NCBI GenBank assembly: GCA_937911235.1
Contig: CALDPN010000056.1
Coordinates: 1-14,087, forward strand
Source: an uncultured Bacteroidales bacterium
Lineage (GTDB): Bacteria; Bacteroidota; Bacteroidia; Bacteroidales; Paludibacteraceae
Reading direction: 5' to 3'
Length of the DNA stretch: 14,087 bases
Shown here: positions 1-7,287 of the stretch, piece by piece
Numbering within the stretch: the first letter of the stretch is position 1
How the letters are laid out: every line of letters starts with the position of its first letter
Made by a program: the position numbers and the translations under genes
The notes under the pieces: generated by a model
Database searches by the model: none
What the model saw: only the letters and a program-made list of their open reading frames with translations
Told to the model about the DNA's origin: nothing

Positions 1-478
1 AATCACGACCATATGGGCAAGTAGCGGTTTTCATACCTTCTAGGGTAGTAGGAGCCATTTGACCACCTGTCATACCATAAATACCGTTGTTGATGAAAAT
101 CATTGCTAAATTGTCACCACGGTTTACAGCGTGAATAGTTTCTGCAGTACCGATAGCAGCTAAGTCGCCGTCACCTTGGTATGTGAAAACTAATTTGTTT
201 GGTAATAGACGTTTGATAGCAGTTGCAATAGCTGGCGCACGACCGTGAGCAGCTTCTTGCCAGTCGATATCAATGTAGTTGTATGCAAACACGGCACAAC
301 CTACAGGAGAAACACCGATAGTGTTTTCAGTTAGTCCCATTTCTTCAATCACTTCTGCTATTAATTTATGTACCACACCGTGACTACAACCAGGACAATA
401 GTGCATGGTATTGTCATTTAGAAGTTTTGGTTTTGAGTAAACCAAATTTTCTGGTTTGATTATATCTTGTTTTGTCAT
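1..478 (-). CDS. 2-oxoacid:ferredoxin oxidoreductase, TPP-binding beta subunit (partial, 3' end outside window)
   Basis: Reading back from the ATG at 478 gives 159 residues that run off the window edge. The N-terminal region has a CPGC motif (residues 28-31, HYCPGCSHG). The thiamine-diphosphate/Mg motif starts at GDGD (102-105) and ends at NN (130-131, INNGIYGMTGGQ). This is the TPP subunit of Vor/Kor-type 2-ketoacid:ferredoxin oxidoreductases, which oxidatively decarboxylate a 2-oxoacid to an acyl-CoA with reduction of ferredoxin in the cytoplasm. Only 6 nt separate it from the alpha-subunit gene, so it is the third gene of a ferredoxin-alpha-beta operon. The substrate (branched-chain 2-oxoacid versus 2-oxoglutarate) cannot be decided from sequence; the arrangement resembles Bacteroides loci annotated vor. 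Confidence 0.93.
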   Translation of the reverse strand, partial: MTKQDIIKPENLVYSKPKLLNDNTMHYCPGCSHGVVHKLIAEVIEEMGLTENTIGVSPVGCAVFAYNYIDIDWQEAAHGRAPAIATAIKRLLPNKLVFTYQGDGDLAAIGTAETIHAVNRGDNLAMIFINNGIYGMTGGQMAPTTLEGMKTATCPYGRD

Positions 479-484
479 GACTGT

Positions 485-1567
485 TTATTTTATAATTTTA
501 CTTTTTAGGGCATCAACTACTTCATCTGGAGTAGGAACGATACCACCCATACGACCAAAGTGTTCTACAGGAACTTTTCCTTCCACTGCTAAACGAATAT
601 CTTCTATCATTTGACCAGCGTTGTATTCTACAGAAAGAATACCTTTTACGTGAGATAGAGATTCTTGAATGCGTTTAGTTGGGAATGGGAATAAAGTGAT
701 AGGACGTAGAAGACCTACTTTAATACCTTGTGCGCGAGCAATTTCCACTGCTTTTTGGCAGATACGAGCTGCAGAACCAAATGCTACGAATAGATAGTCA
801 GCATCTGCTGCTTCGATTTCTTCAAAACGAACTTCGTTTTCTGCAATTGTAGCATATTTTTCTTGAAGCGCAATGTTTCTGCGTTCCATTGGTTCTGGTT
901 GAAGTTCTAGTGATGTAATCACGTTGCGTGCACGATCTTCTGTTTTACCAAGAGAAGCCCATGGACATTCTTTGCGAATTTCTTCTTCTGTTCTGCGAGG
1001 TTGGAAAGGAGGAAGAACCACTTTTTCCATCATTTGACCGATAAGACCGTCAGCCAAAATCACAGTAAGAATATTGTATTTAAACGCAAGTTCAAAACCT
1101 AGTGGCACGAAATCTGCCATTTCTTGAACACTGTTTGGTGCTAATGTGATTTGACGATAGTCGCCGTGACCACCACCTTTAACAGTTTGGAAATAGTCTG
1201 CTTGTGAAGGTTGGATAGTACCAAGACCTGGACCACCACGCATCACGTTTACCACTAATGCAGGAATATCTGCACCTGCTATATAAGAAACACCTTCTTG
1301 CATAAGGCTGAAACCAGGACTAGAGGTAGAAGTCATTACTTTTTTACCACAACCTGCACCAGCATATACCATGTTAATAGAAGCGGTTTCACTTTCTGCT
1401 TGAAGCACTACCATACCAGTAGTTTCCCAAGGTTTAAGCGCCATTAAAGTTTCCATTACTTCAGATTGTGGAGTAATAGGATAACCAAAATAACCATCGC
1501 ATCCGCAACGAATAGCAGCTTCTGCTAAGGCTTCGTTGCCTTTCATTAATCTTACTTCTTCATTCAT
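485..1567 (-). CDS. vorB: 2-oxoacid:ferredoxin oxidoreductase alpha subunit, VorB-type (3-methyl-2-oxobutanoate dehydrogenase)
   Basis: The 360-aa product has the full family length. The N-terminal pyrimidine-binding domain opens with MKGNEALAEAAIRCGC and GYPITP (residues 28-33), the signature of the POR/VOR/KOR alpha chain. The C-terminal part (about 255-355) is the transketolase C-terminal-like domain. It pairs with the TPP subunit downstream and the small ferredoxin subunit upstream (2-nt gap) to form the catalytic core. Reductive catabolism of branched-chain 2-oxoacids, or the reverse carboxylation, is typical in anaerobic Bacteroidales. No separate gamma-subunit gene is seen within the window; it may lie beyond position 1. 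The symbol is by resemblance to Bacteroides entries; a 2-oxoglutarate (KorA) role is the main alternative. Confidence 0.93.
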   Translation of the reverse strand: MNEEVRLMKGNEALAEAAIRCGCDGYFGYPITPQSEVMETLMALKPWETTGMVVLQAESETASINMVYAGAGCGKKVMTSTSSPGFSLMQEGVSYIAGADIPALVVNVMRGGPGLGTIQPSQADYFQTVKGGGHGDYRQITLAPNSVQEMADFVPLGFELAFKYNILTVILADGLIGQMMEKVVLPPFQPRRTEEEIRKECPWASLGKTEDRARNVITSLELQPEPMERRNIALQEKYATIAENEVRFEEIEAADADYLFVAFGSAARICQKAVEIARAQGIKVGLLRPITLFPFPTKRIQESLSHVKGILSVEYNAGQMIEDIRLAVEGKVPVEHFGRMGGIVPTPDEVVDALKSKIIK

Positions 1568-1569
1568 AA

Positions 1570-1797
1570 TTATGCGAGTTTTACTTTATAAACTGAAATA
1601 CAACCATCAGGGCAAACAATACCACAGCTTGCACAACCGATGCATTCATCTTCGTTAGCCATTTCTGCGTAACGATAACCTTTTGAATTCACTTGCTTAG
1701 ACATAGTCAATACTTTTAGTGGGCAAGCTACAACACATAGCTCACAACCTTTACAACGTTCGGTATTAACTACTACAGCACCTTTAATCTTTGCCAT
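1570..1797 (-). CDS. 4Fe-4S dicluster ferredoxin subunit of the 2-oxoacid oxidoreductase (VorD/KorD-like)
   Basis: The 75-aa protein has two complete 4Fe-4S motifs: C15-C18-C21-C25-P (CKGCELCVVACP) and C52-C55-C58-C62-P (CIGCASCGIVCP). This is the standard delta-subunit fold that takes electrons from the TPP centre. It is the promoter-proximal gene of the operon, 2 nt ahead of the alpha subunit, so the three genes are almost certainly cotranscribed. A matching -7 element lies 25 nt upstream. Nothing is missing from the iron-sulfur ligands. Confidence 0.95.
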   Translation of the reverse strand: MAKIKGAVVVNTERCKGCELCVVACPLKVLTMSKQVNSKGYRYAEMANEDECIGCASCGIVCPDGCISVYKVKLA

Positions 1798-1822
1798 AAT
1801 TTTTTTATTTTTTTAAGGAGTA

Positions 1823-1830
1823 CAAAGGTA
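1823..1830 (-). promoter_or_regulatory. -7 element of the vor operon promoter
   Basis: The minus strand reads TACCTTTG, an exact match to the Bacteroidetes TAnnTTTG box, 25 nt ahead of the ferredoxin ATG. No clear TTTG -33 element is seen 19-20 nt further upstream, only an AT-rich stretch, so this is a partial promoter call. Confidence 0.6.
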
Positions 1831-1886
1831 CAACTTTTTAATTTAATAATGTGTATAAAACTATGTTTTTTAACCATAAAATACTA

Positions 1887-1922
1887 AAAATCTAAGATTT
1901 ATCTTTCAAAATCTTAGATTTT
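1887..1922 (-). terminator. Stem-loop terminator downstream of the aminotransferase
   Basis: Arms 1887-1900 and 1909-1922 form a perfect 14-bp stem with an 8-nt loop. On the minus strand it lies 68 nt past the aminotransferase stop, is AT-rich, and is followed by a broken T-rich run. It separates the aminotransferase from the vor promoter. The low GC of the stem makes it a weak intrinsic terminator. Confidence 0.5.
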
Positions 1923-1989
1923 ATAAGTTTTAAAGGAATTTTAGTAACAAATTTGTAATAAAATTAACCTTTAAATTATGATTTTTACA

Positions 1990-3288
1990 TTAGTGGTCTT
2001 TATGAAACTCTTTAATTCTCTCTTCAATCTCGTCATACATTGCAGGGTCAACAAAAGAAGTACAAATACGTAAACCTTGTTGTTTACTACCAGTAGTATC
2101 TAGTGCTATAGCAGAAATTCCGTAGAAAAGAAGTTCATACATAAGTTCCACACCTGTCATTCCTGGATAACCCACAGTGAAGTAGAAACCGTCTGCAATT
2201 TCTTCGTCAAGGTCTTTGTCGTAAACAATATAGAAACCATTTTCAAGGAAATATTTCTTTAAAACAGCTGCTTTTTCACCATAAACTTTTACGCTATCAA
2301 GGAAGTTAAACTCACCGTCGTTTGCGGCTTTAAGCATGGCTGCCATAGCGTATTGAGTAGAGTGGGTAACACCTGCAGAAAGACAATATAAAACCCTACT
2401 AATAAGCACATTACCAAATTCATCTACACCATAACGAGCTTTTAAACCAGCATATTTTCTTCTGTAAATGCCGTTAGACATAGCAATAATACCAATACGT
2501 TGACCAGCATAACTAAATGCTTTTGAACCAGAAATCATAAGCAGATAATTATCGGTATAGCGAGCCACTGTTGGTTGATATGGAGCCTCGAATGGATGAC
2601 TTAGGTCTTTGCGGAAGTCCATTGCAAAATATGCAAGGTCTTCTATAACTATAGCATCATATTTTGTTGCTGCAGAGCCAATTATCTCAAGTTCTTGTTC
2701 TGTTAGGCACACCCAAGAAGGGTTGTTTGGATTTGAGTAAATAATAGCGCAAATATTGCCTTTTTCTAAGTAACTTTCTAGTTTTGCTTGTAGTTTTTCG
2801 CCACGATAATCATATACGTCGAAGCTTTCAGATTTGTAGCCTAATACTTGAAGTTGCATTTTTTGCACAGGGAAACCTGGGTCGATGAAAAGCACTGTGT
2901 CTTTTTTAGGATCGCATTGACCACATACTGTAAACGCTGCAAACACGCCATTCATAGAACCTACAGCTGGCACACAACACTCTGGAGCCACATCTACACC
3001 GATAAATGCTTTAATAAAACGAGAAGATTCTTCTTTAAGTTCTTTTTCGCCTTCTAGAGTAGGGTAAACAGACGCCACACCACGTTTAAGTGCCTCAATT
3101 TCAGCATTTACACCAATTTCTGATGCAGGTACACCTGGCACACCCATTTCCATACGAGCCACTTTCATGCCGGTTTCAGCTTCAATTTTTTTGCCAATAC
3201 CTACAATTTCTCTAATAGTAGCTTTGCTAAAATCAGGTAGATTGAAACTGTCAATAATTCCTTTTATTTGTTCTTTATTTGCTGTCAT
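1990..3288 (-). CDS. PLP-dependent class I/II aminotransferase
   Basis: This 432-aa fold-type I aminotransferase has the expected PLP site in order: SNPNNP (185-190), D217 in VIEDLAY, the Schiff-base lysine K256 in SGSKAFSYAGQR, and the substrate-carboxylate arginine R407 in GLRICTSF. It transfers an amino group between an amino acid and a 2-oxoacid; the exact substrate is not readable. It is transcribed in the same direction as the vor genes but has its own promoter and probable terminator. The pairing with an oxidoreductase for 2-oxoacids fits amino-acid fermentation, in which transamination supplies the oxoacid; that link is inference. The start at 3288 gives the usual N-terminus and follows a promoter box. 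Confidence 0.93.
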   Translation of the reverse strand: MTANKEQIKGIIDSFNLPDFSKATIREIVGIGKKIEAETGMKVARMEMGVPGVPASEIGVNAEIEALKRGVASVYPTLEGEKELKEESSRFIKAFIGVDVAPECCVPAVGSMNGVFAAFTVCGQCDPKKDTVLFIDPGFPVQKMQLQVLGYKSESFDVYDYRGEKLQAKLESYLEKGNICAIIYSNPNNPSWVCLTEQELEIIGSAATKYDAIVIEDLAYFAMDFRKDLSHPFEAPYQPTVARYTDNYLLMISGSKAFSYAGQRIGIIAMSNGIYRRKYAGLKARYGVDEFGNVLISRVLYCLSAGVTHSTQYAMAAMLKAANDGEFNFLDSVKVYGEKAAVLKKYFLENGFYIVYDKDLDEEIADGFYFTVGYPGMTGVELMYELLFYGISAIALDTTGSKQQGLRICTSFVDPAMYDEIEERIKEFHKDH

Positions 3289-3311
3289 CGCCGTAATATT
3301 TTTTTGAACTG

Positions 3312-3319
3312 CAAAGATA
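3312..3319 (-). promoter_or_regulatory. -7 element of the aminotransferase promoter
   Basis: The minus strand reads TATCTTTG, an exact TAnnTTTG match, 23 nt before the aminotransferase ATG. The region where the -33 box should lie falls inside the GTTAGGA tandem repeat and contains no TTTG. Confidence 0.6.
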
Positions 3320-3325
3320 GTAATT

Positions 3326-3357
3326 AGTTAGGAGTTAGGAGTTAGGAGTTAGGAGTT
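3326..3357. repeat. Heptanucleotide tandem repeat (GTTAGGA x 4.4) in the divergent promoter region
   Basis: Four perfect copies of GTTAGGA (3327-3354) are followed by a partial GTT and preceded by a matching A. The array sits just upstream of the aminotransferase -7 box and covers the place of its -33 box. Copy number could change by slippage and so alter promoter spacing. Confidence 0.9.
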
Positions 3358-3413
3358 TTTTTACACCCCATGGGAGTTTTTCTATAAGTACAAGACAAAA
3401 TTTTAAAATATTT

Positions 3414-3444
3414 TTTGTATTGTGTTGAAATTAATGTAATTTTG
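3414..3444 (+). promoter_or_regulatory. Bacteroidetes-type promoter of the stress-protein/thioesterase operon
   Basis: TTTG at 3414-3417, a 19-nt spacer and TAATTTTG at 3437-3444 match both consensus boxes. The predicted RNA start is near 3451, about 20 nt before the ATG at 3470. Confidence 0.75.
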
Positions 3445-3469
3445 TATAACGCATTTAAAATTTTACTAA

Positions 3470-4348
3470 ATGAAATCTGATTTTGGAAATATAATAATCC
3501 CATTTGATATGTCTGAAACTGCATTTAAAGCAGTAAGAGTGGGGTTTAACCTTGCACATAAGATAGGTAAGGAGATTGTTTTTCTACACGTTTTAAAAGA
3601 AAGTCAAAGCGAATTTGACCCAGAAAAAATTAAAACAACTATAGAGAAACTAAACCCTGTTCCTAATAAGGTTTCATACCGTATCGTTGTGAAAAAAGGC
3701 GTACCTGAAACCAAAATTGCACAATATGCAGAAAAACAACAGGCATTTCTTATAGTAATGTGTACTCGCACCAACGAAAAGAAAATCCAAGACCTTATTG
3801 GTAGTGTTACTTCAGAGGTAATGAGAATTACCGAAAGACCTGTGCTAGCAATTCCAGAGTCTTTTTCAAGCGACGATGTTACCACATTAAATAAAATAGC
3901 ATACGCTTCTAGCCTTAAATCTATGCACGACTTGGAGCATATAGACCTTTTGTCTACTATTTTTCCTATTGATAATAAGTCACTTGAGATAATCCACAGT
4001 GTAAAAGAAAGCGAAAATATTGCACCAGATGGTCAATATGTAAACACTCTTGTAGAGGCTTATCCTTCTGTAAAAATTTCTTCAAAAGCATTGGTTTACG
4101 ACGAACAATCTAGTGCAAGTACTGCTATTTCTGAATACATTACAAATAGCGATGTTGAGCTAATTGTGATAAAAAAACACCACAGAAGGGCATTTTTGCC
4201 ACTTCTTTCAACACAATTTGCGCTTAAAGTGCTATTCCGTTCAGAAAGAGAAGAAAAAAATATTCCTATTATTCAGCTTCCTGTAGAAACAGAGACAAAA
4301 ACAATAAAAGAAAATTTCTCATTTAAAAATTTGTTTAAAAGAAATTAA
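3470..4348 (+). CDS. Universal stress protein, UspA family, two-domain
   Basis: The 292-aa protein has an N-terminal Usp domain (about 5-128) starting with IIIPFDMSETA, where D13 is the conserved acidic residue, and ending with GSVTSEVMR (111-119) before a RPVLAIP strand. The second half (about 135-280) has weaker but similar alternating strand/helix order (VELIVIKKHHR, IPIIQLP), so it is probably a degenerate second Usp domain. The glycines of the G-x2-G-x9-G(S/T) ATP loop are mostly absent from the first domain, so ATP binding is doubtful. It is first in a plus-strand cluster with two thioesterases (40 nt and 18 nt gaps). Role: cytoplasmic stress response, details unknown. Confidence 0.88.
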   Translation: MKSDFGNIIIPFDMSETAFKAVRVGFNLAHKIGKEIVFLHVLKESQSEFDPEKIKTTIEKLNPVPNKVSYRIVVKKGVPETKIAQYAEKQQAFLIVMCTRTNEKKIQDLIGSVTSEVMRITERPVLAIPESFSSDDVTTLNKIAYASSLKSMHDLEHIDLLSTIFPIDNKSLEIIHSVKESENIAPDGQYVNTLVEAYPSVKISSKALVYDEQSSASTAISEYITNSDVELIVIKKHHRRAFLPLLSTQFALKVLFRSEREEKNIPIIQLPVETETKTIKENFSFKNLFKRN

Positions 4349-4388
4349 TGTACAAACATTAAACTGCAAAATACAAAACCAAAATAAC

Positions 4389-4856
4389 ATGAAAAAAATT
4401 AAAAATCCTTGGATTGGTATAGAAGGCTACAACTGCATTGGTTGTTGCCCAGACAATGAAATAGGACTAAAAATGGAGTTCTACGAAGATGGGGAAGACA
4501 TTGTAAGTTTTTGGGAACCAACAGACAACTACCAAAGCTGGATTGACACGCTTCATGGTGGTATTCAGTCACTTATCATCGATGAAATATGCGGTTGGGT
4601 ACTATTTAGAAAACTACAATGTAGTGGCGTAACTTCACGTCTTGAGGTGAAATACCTAAAACCAGTAAACATTAAAGAAAACACTCTTACAATACGTGCT
4701 CGACTTGTAAAACACGTAAGAAACATTGCATATTTAGAGGCTGAAATCTACAATAAAGCAGGTGAACTTTGCTGCAAAGGTACAACAGTATATTTCTGTG
4801 CATCCAAAGAAAAAACCTTAGAATCAGGCCTTAAAGAGTGCGTTTTAGAAGATTAA
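4389..4856 (+). CDS. PaaI-type hotdog-fold thioesterase
   Basis: The 155-aa protein shows the 4HBT/PaaI pattern: a substrate-loop segment HGGIQSLIIDEICGW with HGG at 56-58 and an acidic pair D65/E66 at the start of the central hotdog helix, followed by strands with VKYLKPV (87-93) and LTIRARLV. It probably hydrolyses an acyl-CoA thioester in the cytoplasm; the substrate is unknown. A cysteine-rich N-terminus (CIGCCPDNEIGL, 16-27) precedes the domain, as in many PaaI-like proteins. It lies between the stress protein and a second hotdog gene, all on the plus strand, probably one transcript. Confidence 0.88.
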   Translation: MKKIKNPWIGIEGYNCIGCCPDNEIGLKMEFYEDGEDIVSFWEPTDNYQSWIDTLHGGIQSLIIDEICGWVLFRKLQCSGVTSRLEVKYLKPVNIKENTLTIRARLVKHVRNIAYLEAEIYNKAGELCCKGTTVYFCASKEKTLESGLKECVLED

Positions 4857-4874
4857 AATAAACTACAATAAATT

Positions 4875-5288
4875 ATGGAATACAAACACAGTGTGCCTGT
4901 ACAACTAAGATTTAATGATGTAGACGGACTTGGCCACGTAAATAATTCGGTATATTTTAGTTTTTATGATTTAGGTAAGACCGAATATTTTAAGACAATA
5001 AATGGTGGAGTTATCCCAGACGAAATAGACATAGTTGTGGCACATGCAGAGGTAGATTTTATTATGCCTGTGTATTTTACTGATGAAATTGCCGTGCAAA
5101 CCACCGTGAGAGACATTGGCAACAAGAGTTTCGAGCTTATGCAACGCATAATCGACACCAAACACAATGTGGTAAAATGCCGTTGCAAAACCATTATGGT
5201 AGGCTTTGATTTCAAAAACAACTGCTCAATTCCAATTTCTCAAAAATGGCGCGATGCTATTTCAGCATACGAAGAAGTGCAGTTTTGA
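4875..5288 (+). CDS. Acyl-CoA thioesterase, YbgC/FadM-like 4HBT family
   Basis: The 137-aa hotdog protein carries the family signature LRFNDVDGLGHVNNSVYF (11-28). D17 aligns with the catalytic Asp of 4-hydroxybenzoyl-CoA thioesterase/YbgC. The later segment VAHAEVDFIMPVYFTDEI is the usual central strand. It follows the PaaI-like gene by 18 nt and is followed by a clear terminator, so it closes the operon. A paralog about 74% identical (my hand count, 102 of 137) is encoded in the opposite orientation at 12995-13423, on the far side of the accessory island. Confidence 0.92.
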   Translation: MEYKHSVPVQLRFNDVDGLGHVNNSVYFSFYDLGKTEYFKTINGGVIPDEIDIVVAHAEVDFIMPVYFTDEIAVQTTVRDIGNKSFELMQRIIDTKHNVVKCRCKTIMVGFDFKNNCSIPISQKWRDAISAYEEVQF

Positions 5289-5335
5289 CCACTCATTACA
5301 AACCATCAGTAGTAAGGTTACGAACATTATATAAA

Positions 5336-5371
5336 TAAGGTGTAAGAATTAAATTTCTTGCACCTTAATTT
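5336..5371 (+). terminator. Rho-independent terminator of the thioesterase operon
   Basis: Arms 5336-5348 and 5355-5367 form a 13-bp stem with one G-U pair and a 6-nt loop, followed by a T-rich tail (ATTTTG), 47 nt past the thioesterase stop. Confidence 0.75.
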
Positions 5372-5430
5372 TGTAGGGTATGGCTTAATATTTTCTACTT
5401 TACATAATATTAATTATAGGACAGCGGGGT

Positions 5431-5465
5431 AAAAAATATAAACCAACGTGCAGTTGGCTTATATT
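5431..5465 (-). terminator. Terminator of the nucleotidyltransferase gene
   Basis: Arms 5435-5447 and 5453-5465 pair over 13 bp. The single non-Watson-Crick position is G-U on the minus strand but A-C on the plus strand, so the fold favours the minus transcript. A T6 run follows on the minus strand. It lies about 60 nt past the stop at 5528. Confidence 0.75.
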
Positions 5466-5527
5466 TCTCTTAGTGATGTACTATCGCTTCATCTATTTAA
5501 TTTAATATTGCGAGTGCGACTTCATTT

Positions 5528-5830
5528 TTATTGGAAGATGTAAATTGCATCTTTATGTATTTGTTGTTTTAAGTAATCATTCATATTATTATGCTCTCTT
5601 ATTACATCTACAGGAGAACCTAATATATTTTCTAAATATTCTTTAAGTCTTATTCTTAGAAATGGATTTGCTTCCATTGTAACACAAATGTCTACATCAC
5701 TATTTTCATTTTGCTCGTTTCTAGCAACAGAACCAAAAATACACAATGATTTAATACCAAAATCTTCACGGATTTTCTTGGTATTTTTACTAAGAATATC
5801 TATATATTCACGTTGTGTTTTCATAAACAT
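5528..5830 (-). CDS. Minimal nucleotidyltransferase, MntA-like antitoxin family (orphan)
   Basis: The 100-aa protein carries the polymerase-beta-like nucleotidyltransferase motif IFGSVARNEQNENSDVD, with G33-S34, metal-binding D45 and D47, and a third Asp at D75 in SPVDVI. Such MNT proteins usually pair with a HEPN toxin (HepT) and inactivate it by AMP transfer. No HEPN gene is seen on either side: the 240 bases downstream hold no open frame of that type, and the upstream gene is unrelated. It is therefore an orphan, perhaps a remnant of a MNT-HEPN pair. It has its own near-consensus promoter and terminator. A start at the internal Met 3 is equally possible. Confidence 0.88.
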   Translation of the reverse strand: MFMKTQREYIDILSKNTKKIREDFGIKSLCIFGSVARNEQNENSDVDICVTMEANPFLRIRLKEYLENILGSPVDVIREHNNMNDYLKQQIHKDAIYIFQ

Positions 5831-5845
5831 AATTGCTTACTTCTA

Positions 5846-5876
5846 CAAATTTACGAAATAATCCACATATATCAAA
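5846..5876 (-). promoter_or_regulatory. Promoter of the nucleotidyltransferase gene
   Basis: The minus strand has TTTG (5876-5873), a 19-nt spacer, then TAAATTTG (5853-5846), matching both Bacteroidetes boxes, 16 nt before the first ATG. Confidence 0.75.
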
Positions 5877-5972
5877 CCAATATTCTAAATTTCTAAAAGC
5901 GTAGGTATTATAGCATTTGCATAGACTTCTTTTTGTTCGTTTCTATCCAGAATTTATTAATTTAAAAGTTAG

Positions 5973-6431
5973 TTATTCAAAAATATAATTTTCATGCATA
6001 TAAGCTGATAATTTAAGCAACTCTTCAACAGTATAATTATTATTAATAACTTCTAAAATCATTGACCTTTGTGCAAGTTCATTATTTATAATTGGATAAA
6101 TAATTCCAATTATATCTTCTTTTTCAAAGTTCTTTTCAAGAAGAGAATATATTAATAGAGAATGTATAGTTTTAGCTTTTATATATTCTGCATTTACAAA
6201 AACTTCATCTAAATTTTCAATATCAGTGAAAAAATTTAATTTTTCATATTGGTTTTTGATTTTATTAAAATCTCCTTCTTGTTTTATTATTATGTTTGTT
6301 ATTTGTTTTAACATCTTCTCCACATCTTCTTGTATTTTTTGATGTAACATTGCTATCAACACTTTTCTTATCCCTATTCTGCTTTGCCATAGCATATAGC
6401 ATAATTCCTCTTGAGGTGTTAAATTCTCCAT
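5973..6431 (-). CDS. Helical protein of unknown function, paralog of the broken gene at 6832-7287
   Basis: The 152-aa product (from the Met at 6431) opens MENLTPQEELCYMLWQSRIG, which aligns with METMTPQNQLCRLLWTYKIG of the downstream-numbered paralog; the two can be aligned along their length (for example SLLEKNFEKED with NAILEKGFDQEV). I chose 6431 over the Met two codons earlier because it matches the paralog's start. It is rich in Leu, Ile, Glu and Asn, predicted mostly alpha-helical, with no signal peptide or membrane segment. I do not recognise a family. It is the last of a minus-strand series of small genes (7493 down to 5973), and this copy is intact while its paralog is interrupted. 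Confidence 0.7.
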   Translation of the reverse strand: MENLTPQEELCYMLWQSRIGIRKVLIAMLHQKIQEDVEKMLKQITNIIIKQEGDFNKIKNQYEKLNFFTDIENLDEVFVNAEYIKAKTIHSLLIYSLLEKNFEKEDIIGIIYPIINNELAQRSMILEVINNNYTVEELLKLSAYMHENYIFE

Positions 6432-6502
6432 TGTCAATTAAATTAGAAGATTTATCTATTAGTATATTATTCTCATCACATATTTCTATTTGCGTGATAA
6501 TT

Positions 6503-6643
6503 TTAATGGATTTGAATATGATGAATTATTGCATCAGCTACTTTTTTTTCATGCTCATCTCTACGTGGAGTTCCTATTTTTCCAAAATGTATATCTTTTG
6601 CTTCTTCAAAAGTATATAATTTTAAATCACCTACTTGTCTCAT
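6503..6643 (-). pseudogene. N-terminal remnant of a HigA/Xre-type antitoxin (46 aa)
   Basis: A 46-aa frame begins MRQVGDLKLYTFEEAKDI and continues FGKIGTPRRDEHEKKVADAI before a stop at 6503. The stretch (K/R)xGTPxRDxxE resembles the N-terminal arm that precedes the HTH domain in HigA-like XRE antitoxins. The HTH itself is absent in all frames nearby, and no HigB-type toxin is adjacent. It lies 18 nt after the 48-aa gene and 72 nt before the 152-aa gene, in the same minus-strand series. The family assignment rests on recalled similarity only. Confidence 0.45.
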
Positions 6644-6661
6644 AATATGTTTCTTCGTCTA

Positions 6662-6808
6662 TTATTTCTGATCTTGAAGTTTTTTCATCGTTTCTTTGTA
6701 TTCCAAAAATTCTGCTTCCATCATTTGGTGAAATTCTTTCATTACTCTGGCTTTGTCCTCTTCCAATCTCATTTTATGAGCTTCTTTGGTTAAATGTAAG
6801 TTGTTCAT
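6662..6808 (-). CDS. Small 48-aa charged helical protein, unknown
   Basis: A minus-strand frame from the ATG at 6808 encodes 48 residues beginning MNNLHLTKEAHKMRLEED and ending KKLQDQK, with a double stop (TAA TAG). It is highly charged, with Met/Glu/Lys-rich helical character suggestive of a short coiled coil. No family is recognised. It starts 23 nt after the end of the broken helical-protein gene and is followed 18 nt later by the antitoxin-like remnant, as expected in an operon. Reality is supported by context and biased composition only. Confidence 0.45.
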   Translation of the reverse strand: MNNLHLTKEAHKMRLEEDKARVMKEFHQMMEAEFLEYKETMKKLQDQK

Positions 6809-6831
6809 CTTCTGTTATATTATTAAGTTAG

Positions 6832-7287
6832 TTATTCAAATTCAGCTTTAGCACATTCTACTGCTTTTGAGATTAATTCATTTTCATCTAGAGTATTCTC
6901 TAATAAATATATCAACATTAAAATGCGTCCATATTTACTATCTTTAACTATAATATTTATTGCGACAGCTACTTCCTGGTCAAATCCTTTTTCAAGTATA
7001 GCATTTGAGATTAATAATGCCATTGTATAATCTTCAATATGACTAGCATTAAAAAGTGCTTAGCTAATATTATCTATATATTCAAATCTCACTAATTTAT
7101 AAAACTCTGAGTGTGTCTTCTCAAGATTATAATTTTCTCTAATTGCGAAATTTGTTAGCTTCATTATTAAATTTAGTATTGCTTCTTCCTCTTTGAGAAT
7201 TAACAATGTTTTTAATATATCCTTTACACCTATTTTGTATGTCCAAAGTAGTCGACATAATTGGTTTTGTGGTGTCATTGTTTCCAT
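6832..7287 (-). pseudogene. Helical-protein paralog interrupted by an in-frame TAA
   Basis: From the ATG at 7287 (METMTPQNQLCRLLW) the frame runs to a TAA at 7060-7062, then continues in the same frame through ALFNASHIEDYT and MALLISNAILEKGF to a normal end at 6832. Both halves align colinearly with the intact 152-aa protein at 5973-6431, so one nonsense codon splits a roughly 150-aa gene. An internal ATG at 7276-7278 overlaps the upstream gene's TGA as ATGA, so the start could be there, with translational coupling. It is either a recent pseudogene or, less likely, a read-through product. Function unknown. Confidence 0.75.

Noticed and set aside
3342..3524. Minus-strand frame of 60 aa
   Set aside because: It overlaps the tandem repeat, the plus-strand promoter and the start of the stress protein gene, with no coding character.
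6296..6619. Plus-strand hydrophobic frame of 107 aa
   Set aside because: It is antisense to the helical-protein gene and the antitoxin remnant; the apparent membrane character comes from the complement of Lys/Asn-rich codons.
6503..6808. Complete HigB-HigA toxin-antitoxin pair
   Set aside because: Only an antitoxin-like N-terminus is present; the 48-aa neighbour has no RelE/HigB features.
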